This document shows positions 8,232 through 11,849 of a DNA stretch of 11,849 nt, piece after piece. The stretch is from contig NZ_QFPF01000078.1 in NCBI RefSeq assembly GCF_003248605.1, forward strand, positions 1 through 11,849, given 5' to 3'. The notes below the pieces were generated by a model. The model was not told the origin of the DNA. It did no database searches and saw only the letters and a program-made list of their open reading frames with translations. Origin of the DNA: Microbacterium sp. (GTDB taxonomy: Bacteria; Actinomycetota; Actinomycetes; Actinomycetales; Microbacteriaceae). Position 1 is the stretch's first letter; every line of letters begins with the position of its first letter. The position numbers were made by a program, and so were the translations under genes.

Positions 8232-8766
8232 TCGAGGATTCCACGAGCGCGATGAGCGCGTTCAGCTCCTCGCCCTCGGGCACGGGGCCCGACACGGACC
8301 CCACCGTGAGGGCGTTGTTGAAATACAGCCCGTCACTGACGAGCATGATCAGCTGGAGGGCGGTCTCGTCGCGCGCGTGCGGGCGGAGGGCGTCCTCCCA
8401 CAGGATGCGCAGCTCGCGGATCGCGGCGCCGGCCGAGGGGTGACCGTTCTGCGCCAGGCGCGACACGGCGACGATCGCACGGTCCAGAGGCGATCCGGTC
8501 ATGATCGACGTGCGCATGAAGGCCGCGACGGGACCCTCCGGCGAGCTCTTGATCTGCTCGATGTCGTCGGCCGAGAGTGCGCGCAGTCGCTGCAGGAGCC
8601 CCTCCACGAGCGCCTCCTTCGAGGCGAAGTGGTACAGGAGTCCGCCCTTGGAGACGCCGGCGGCGCGGGCGGTCGCGTCGAGCGTCGCCGAGCGCTCGCC
8701 CTCGTCGATCACGAGGGACTCGAAGGCGTCGAGCACGCTCTCGCGGGCACGGGGAGGGCGACTCAT
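8221..8766 (-). CDS. TetR/AcrR-family repressor, probable efflux regulator
   Basis: This 181-aa protein has the usual TetR size. The N-terminal helix-turn-helix is clear: ATLDATARAAGVSKGGLLYH (about 27-46) followed by FASKEALVEGLL, the signature end of the DNA-binding domain. The all-helical C-terminal half (about 65-175) would form the ligand pocket and dimer interface; its ligand cannot be told from sequence. The gene diverges from an MFS efflux pump with a 93-nt gap that holds an operator-like dyad, the standard layout for local repression relieved by a drug or metabolite. No Shine-Dalgarno precedes the ATG; instead TACGAT ends 7 nt upstream, so the mRNA may be leaderless. Confidence 0.93.
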   Translation of the reverse strand: MSRPPRARESVLDAFESLVIDEGERSATLDATARAAGVSKGGLLYHFASKEALVEGLLQRLRALSADDIEQIKSSPEGPVAAFMRTSIMTGSPLDRAIVAVSRLAQNGHPSAGAAIRELRILWEDALRPHARDETALQLIMLVSDGLYFNNALTVGSVSGPVPEGEELNALIALVESSTGR

Positions 8767-8773
8767 GGGGTCG

Positions 8774-8779
8774 ATCGTA
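8774..8779 (-). promoter_or_regulatory. Possible -10 box for leaderless tetR
   Basis: On the minus strand TACGAT fits TANNNT and lies 7 nt before the tetR ATG. The bases between (CGACCCC) contain no Shine-Dalgarno. No good -35 is seen. A competing minus-strand -10, TATAGT, occurs at 8820-8825 under the operator. Confidence 0.35.
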
Positions 8780-8795
8780 TCTGGGACGGCGCGGG

Positions 8796-8824
8796 TGGAC
8801 CGGATGGCAGCATCCTGTTACTAT
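8796..8824 (+). promoter_or_regulatory. Promoter of the MFS efflux gene
   Basis: A -35-like TGGACC (8796-8801; 4 of 6 to TTGACA) is followed by exactly 17 bp and the -10 TACTAT (8819-8824), which carries an extended TG motif (8816-8817). This is the best promoter match in the window. Transcription would start near 8831, about 30 nt before the ATG. Confidence 0.6.
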
Positions 8825-8842
8825 ACCGACTGGACGGTTTAG
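8821..8842. promoter_or_regulatory. TetR operator dyad over the efflux promoter
   Basis: CTATACCG (8821-8828) and CGGTTTAG (8835-8842) are inverted halves matching at 7 of 8 positions around 6 nt. The dyad overlaps the -10 box and predicted start site of the MFS gene, so bound repressor would block initiation. The ACCG-N6-CGGT core resembles operators reported for other TetR-family efflux regulators. The divergent repressor is the obvious ligand. Confidence 0.65.
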
Positions 8843-8859
8843 GAACGAACGACGGAATC

Positions 8860-10455
8860 ATGGCACTGCACACTCTCGACACCCCCCGCATCACCCCTCG
8901 CGACGAGCGGGTCGGCTGGCGTGCCTGGGCCGCGCTCGCGGTGCTGATGCTGCCGGTGCTGCTGGTCTCGGTCGACAACACGGTGTTGAGCTTCGCGCTG
9001 CCGCAGATCGCCCTCGACCTGGCGCCGACGAGCGCGCAGCAGCTGTGGATCATCGACGCCTATCCCCTCGTGCTGGCGAGCCTGCTCGTGACGATGGGCA
9101 CCCTCGGCGACCGCTTCGGTCGACGGCGCCTGCTGCTGATCGGGGCGACGGGGTTCGGGATGCTGTCGATCCTCGCCGCGTTCGCCCCCACCGCCGAGCT
9201 CCTCATCGCCGCCCGCGCGGGGCTCGGTGTCTTCGGCGCGATGCTGATGCCGTCGACGCTGTCGCTGCTGCGCAGCATCTTCCGCGATCGAGAGCAGCGG
9301 CGCCTGGCGATCGCGGTCTGGGCCGCGGGCTTCAGCGCAGGCATGGCGCTCGGCCCGATCGTCGGAGGTTTCCTGCTCGAGCACTTCGCGTGGGGATCCG
9401 TCTTCCTGCTCGCCGTGCCCGTGCTCATCCCGCTGCTCATCGCGGCACCGCTGCTGATCCCCGAGAGCCGCGACCCTCGTCCGGGCCGCATCGACCCGGT
9501 CTCGATCGCTCTCTCGCTGGCCACGATGGTTCCCCTCGTCTACGCGATCAAATCGCTCGCGGTCGACGGTTTCGAGGGACCCGCGCTCTGGCTGCTCGGC
9601 GCCTCCGTGCTCGGCGGCGTCCTCTTCGTCCGACGTCAGCTGCGCGCTCCGAGCCCCATGCTCGACATGGCGCTCTTCCGCCGTGGCACGTTCAGCGGGG
9701 CCGTGCTGGTCAATCTGCTCAGCGTCATCGGGCTCGTCGGGTTCCTCTACTTCGTGGCGCAGCACCTCCAGCTCGTGCTCGGGCTGAGCCCGATGGACGC
9801 CGGTATCGCGCTGCTGCCAGGTCTTGCGGTGATGATCACCGCGGGCCTGGTCGTGGTGCCGATCGCTCGCCGTGTGCCCGCGCGGGTGCTCGTGCCCGCG
9901 GCACTCTCGCTGTCGATCGCCGGGTACCTGATCGTCGCCCTCACGACCGACGCGCAGAGCCTCGGGATGCTGATCCTCGCGTTCATGGCGCTCGGCGCCG
10001 GTATCGGCATGGCCGAGACCGTCTCGAACGAGCTCATCCTCTCGAGCGCGCCCGCCGACAAGGCGGGAGCGGCGAGCGCCGTCTCAGAGACCGCATACGA
10101 GATGGGAGCGGTGCTCGGCACGGCCGTCATGGGCGGCATCCTGACCGCGTTCTACCGCGCGACGCTCGAGCTTCCCGCGGGGCTGCCGGAGTCGGCATCC
10201 CTCGCCGCACGCGAGACGCTCGCCGGGGCGATGAACGCCGCCGAGGGACTCGAGCCCGCGGTCGGTCAGGCCCTGCGCGAGGCCGCGGCGCACGCCTTCG
10301 ACGGGGGAGTGGTGATCACGTCGCTCATCGGCGCCGCCCTCATCGTGCTCGCGGCGGTCATCGCGGCCACTACTCTGGGGGGATCCCATCGGATCCATCC
10401 CCAGGAGCTGCAGCACAATGTCGCGCGTCGTCAAACTGGCCGTCATTCCGGGTGA
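8860..10455 (+). CDS. DHA2-family MFS transporter, probable drug efflux pump (14 helices)
   Basis: The 531-aa protein resembles QacA/LfrA/SmvA-type proton-driven multidrug exporters of the inner membrane. Helix 1 carries the family acid motif [15 protein letters not shown] (Asp39). [20 protein letters not shown] and motif [12 protein letters not shown] (80-90) follow. The motif C region is [15 protein letters not shown] (157-171). About 14 hydrophobic segments are present, the last at 481-503, with a long loop near 435-480 before it. The start ATG has weak GGA spacing, with AGGAA 14 nt upstream. The C-terminal 25 residues ([19 protein letters not shown] and the bases before) are read from leuB leader and coding DNA, and look non-functional. 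The true drug range is unknown; amino-acid export is possible but unsupported. Confidence 0.92.
   Translation: MALHTLDTPRITPRDERVGWRAWAALAVLMLPVLLVSVDNTVLSFALPQIALDLAPTSAQQLWIIDAYPLVLASLLVTMGTLGDRFGRRRLLLIGATGFGMLSILAAFAPTAELLIAARAGLGVFGAMLMPSTLSLLRSIFRDREQRRLAIAVWAAGFSAGMALGPIVGGFLLEHFAWGSVFLLAVPVLIPLLIAAPLLIPESRDPRPGRIDPVSIALSLATMVPLVYAIKSLAVDGFEGPALWLLGASVLGGVLFVRRQLRAPSPMLDMALFRRGTFSGAVLVNLLSVIGLVGFLYFVAQHLQLVLGLSPMDAGIALLPGLAVMITAGLVVVPIARRVPARVLVPAALSLSIAGYLIVALTTDAQSLGMLILAFMALGAGIGMAETVSNELILSSAPADKAGAASAVSETAYEMGAVLGTAVMGGILTAFYRATLELPAGLPESASLAARETLAGAMNAAEGLEPAVGQALREAAAHAFDGGVVITSLIGAALIVLAAVIAATTLGGSHRIHPQELQHNVARRQTGRHSG
10376..10403 (+). promoter_or_regulatory. Hairpin just before the leuB ribosome site
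   Basis: GGATCC (10381-10386) pairs with GGATCC (10391-10396) around CATC. After a 2-nt bulge (10397-10398), TGGGG (10376-10380) pairs with CCCCA (10399-10403), giving 11 pairs in 28 nt. The right arm touches the AGGAG of leuB. It lies inside the MFS reading frame. It may terminate or attenuate pump readthrough, or gate leuB translation. TACTCT at 10371-10376 could be a leuB -10 box. Confidence 0.45.
10403..10407 (+). promoter_or_regulatory. leuB ribosome binding site inside the MFS gene
   Basis: AGGAG is 10 nt before the ATG at 10418. It confirms that leuB begins within the 3' end of the efflux gene. Confidence 0.7.
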
Positions 10456-11470
10456 CGGCATCGGTCCCGAGGTCATCGCCGAAGCGCAGAAGGTGCTGGA
10501 TGCCGCCGTCGCGACCTCTGCGGTGAGTGTCGAGAGCACGCAGTTCTCTCTCGGCGCGGGGCGCTTCCTCGAGACGGGGGAGACTCTCACCGATGCCGAT
10601 CTCGACGCCATCAAAGAGCACGACGCCATCCTCCTCGGCGCGGTCGGCGGGATTCCCGGCGACCCACGGTTGAAGGACGCGAACATCGAGCGCGGGCTGC
10701 TGCTGAAGCTGCGGTTCGAGCTCGACCACTACGTCAATCTGCGCCCGTCGAAGCTGTATCCCTCGGTGCCGGGCCCGCTCTCCGACGCCGGCGAGATCGA
10801 TTTCATCGTCGTGCGCGAGGGGACCGAGGGCCCCTACGTCGGCAACGGCGGCGCGCTGCGACGCGGCACGCCGCACGAGGTCGCCACCGAGGTGTCGGTC
10901 AACACCGCGTTCGGCATCGAACGGGTCGTCCGTCACGCGTTCGACCTGGCCGAGAAGCGCTCGAAGCGGCTGACGTGGGTGCACAAGACCAATGTGCTCG
11001 TGCACGCGGGGGCCATCTGGCAGCGGATCGTCGGCGCCGTGTCGCAGGAGCACCCGGACGTGGCCGTAGACTACCTCCACGTCGACGCGGCCACGATTTT
11101 CCTGGTGACGAACCCGTCTCGCTTCGACGTGATCGTCACCGACAACCTCTTCGGCGACATCCTGACCGATCTGGCCGGTGCGATCACCGGAGGAATCGGA
11201 CTTGCGGCCTCGGGCAACATCAATCCCGGCGGCGCTTTCCCCTCGATGTTCGAGCCGGTGCACGGATCGGCTCCCGACATCGCCGGGCAGCAGAAAGCCG
11301 ACCCGACGGCGGCGATCCTCTCCGTCGCGCTGCTGCTCGATCACCTCGGCCTCGCCGAGGAGGCCTCCCGCGTCACCCGAGCGGTCGAGGCCGACATCGC
11401 GGAGCGCACCGGCTCCGTCCGCACGACGAGCGCCGTCGGCGACGCGATCGCCGCGAGGCTGCAGGCGTAA
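10418..11470 (+). CDS. leuB: 3-isopropylmalate dehydrogenase
   Basis: The enzyme oxidises and decarboxylates 3-isopropylmalate to 2-oxoisocaproate with NAD in leucine synthesis. It has 350 aa, normal for the actinobacterial type. The N-terminal motif is [13 protein letters not shown]. Substrate arginines are in LLLKLRFEL (Arg99), VNLRPSK (Arg109) and [10 protein letters not shown] (Arg133), with Tyr140. The catalytic lysine is Lys190 ([10 protein letters not shown]). Metal aspartates are Asp223, Asp247 and Asp251 ([10 protein letters not shown]). The adenine-side motif is [13 protein letters not shown]. The [14 protein letters not shown] form is typical of actinobacteria rather than enterobacteria. 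The ATG overlaps the upstream MFS gene by 38 nt in another frame. ilvE follows after 57 nt. Confidence 0.96.
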   Translation: MSRVVKLAVIPGDGIGPEVIAEAQKVLDAAVATSAVSVESTQFSLGAGRFLETGETLTDADLDAIKEHDAILLGAVGGIPGDPRLKDANIERGLLLKLRFELDHYVNLRPSKLYPSVPGPLSDAGEIDFIVVREGTEGPYVGNGGALRRGTPHEVATEVSVNTAFGIERVVRHAFDLAEKRSKRLTWVHKTNVLVHAGAIWQRIVGAVSQEHPDVAVDYLHVDAATIFLVTNPSRFDVIVTDNLFGDILTDLAGAITGGIGLAASGNINPGGAFPSMFEPVHGSAPDIAGQQKADPTAAILSVALLLDHLGLAEEASRVTRAVEADIAERTGSVRTTSAVGDAIAARLQA

Positions 11471-11527
11471 CCTGGAGCCCGCGGGCGGCGCGGCGGCGTC
11501 CCCACCTCTTCTACCGGCAGGACTGAC

Positions 11528-11849
11528 ATGACCCTCATCGACTCCGATCCCGACGCCGGACTCGCGCCCCTCGAGTTCGCCGTCACGAAGAACCTCGCGG
11601 CCAAGAGCCCGGCCGCCCGTGCCGAGATCCTCGCCAGCCCCGGCTTCGGCACGAGCTTCACCGACCACATGGTCGACATCTGCTGGTCGGTCGGCGGTGG
11701 CTGGCATCGCCCGCGCGTGCAGCCCTACGGCCCGATCAGTCTCGACCCGGCGGCGGCGGTGCTGCACTACGGGCAGGAGATCTTCGAGGGCATCAAGGCC
11801 TACCGTCACGCCGACGGCTCGATCCACACGTTCCGCCCCGACCAGAACG
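11528..11849 (+). CDS. ilvE: Branched-chain amino acid aminotransferase, 3' end cut by window
   Basis: This PLP class IV aminotransferase exchanges amino groups between glutamate and the keto acids of Val, Leu and Ile. Only the first 107 codons are present. Recognisable early family motifs are [15 protein letters not shown] and [14 protein letters not shown], where the [13 protein letters not shown] block is a family hallmark, followed by [12 protein letters not shown]. The catalytic lysine lies beyond the window. The ATG has AGGA (11519-11522) 5 nt upstream. The 57-nt gap to leuB carries no obvious promoter, so co-transcription with leuB is likely. The frame is open to the right edge. Confidence 0.95.
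   Translation, partial: MTLIDSDPDAGLAPLEFAVTKNLAAKSPAARAEILASPGFGTSFTDHMVDICWSVGGGWHRPRVQPYGPISLDPAAAVLHYGQEIFEGIKAYRHADGSIHTFRPDQN

Noticed and set aside
6331..8859. In-frame 5' extension of the MFS gene back to 6331, through serA and tetR
   Set aside because: The first part is an Arg-rich shadow of serA. Real MFS sequence begins at 8860, just after a promoter and operator.
10370..11827. 485-codon minus-strand open frame opposite leuB and ilvE
   Set aside because: Its composition is shadow-like, and both plus-strand genes have conserved catalytic or family motifs.

Overview
The window looks like a chromosomal segment of a high-GC actinobacterium, most likely a Microbacteriaceae member close to Microbacterium. 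The grounds are the very high GC content, strong G/C preference at third codon positions, actinobacterial-type IlvN, IlvC and LeuB sequences, and candidate leaderless starts (a TANNNT box 6-7 nt before a start codon). The genus is inferred from sequence style, not from a database search.

Layout, left to right. Positions 2-1696: ilvD, cut at its 5' end. Positions 1778-5167: ilvB, ilvN and ilvC, tightly spaced, same strand. Positions 5343-6223: two overlapping genes for small three-helix membrane proteins of unknown function. Positions 6410-8014: serA (D-3-phosphoglycerate dehydrogenase, long type with ACT domain). Positions 8015-8220: a short gap full of repeats and hairpins between convergent genes. 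Positions 8221-8766 (minus strand): a TetR-family repressor, divergent from a DHA2-type 14-helix MFS efflux gene at 8860-10455, with a clear operator-like dyad over the efflux promoter. Positions 10418-11470: leuB, starting inside the 3' end of the efflux gene. Positions 11528-11849: the start of ilvE, cut by the window end.

Function. IlvB/IlvN (acetolactate synthase), IlvC, IlvD and the aminotransferase IlvE make up the common isoleucine/valine pathway. LeuB serves leucine and SerA opens serine synthesis. The TetR/MFS pair interrupts this amino-acid cluster and looks like a drug-efflux cassette. Its coding sequence runs through the leuB ribosome binding site into leuB, so pump control and leucine synthesis may be transcriptionally connected.

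No clearly new biological system is visible. Most of the window is ordinary primary metabolism. The items worth a second look are: a roughly 170-bp patch of foreign-looking codon use over the catalytic serine region of ilvD; an exact in-frame 23-bp repeat of the ilvC 3' end with a hairpin beside it; the repeat-rich 8015-8220 gap with a 54-nt hairpin; the MFS/leuB overlap with a leader hairpin; and the uncharacterised membrane-protein pair.
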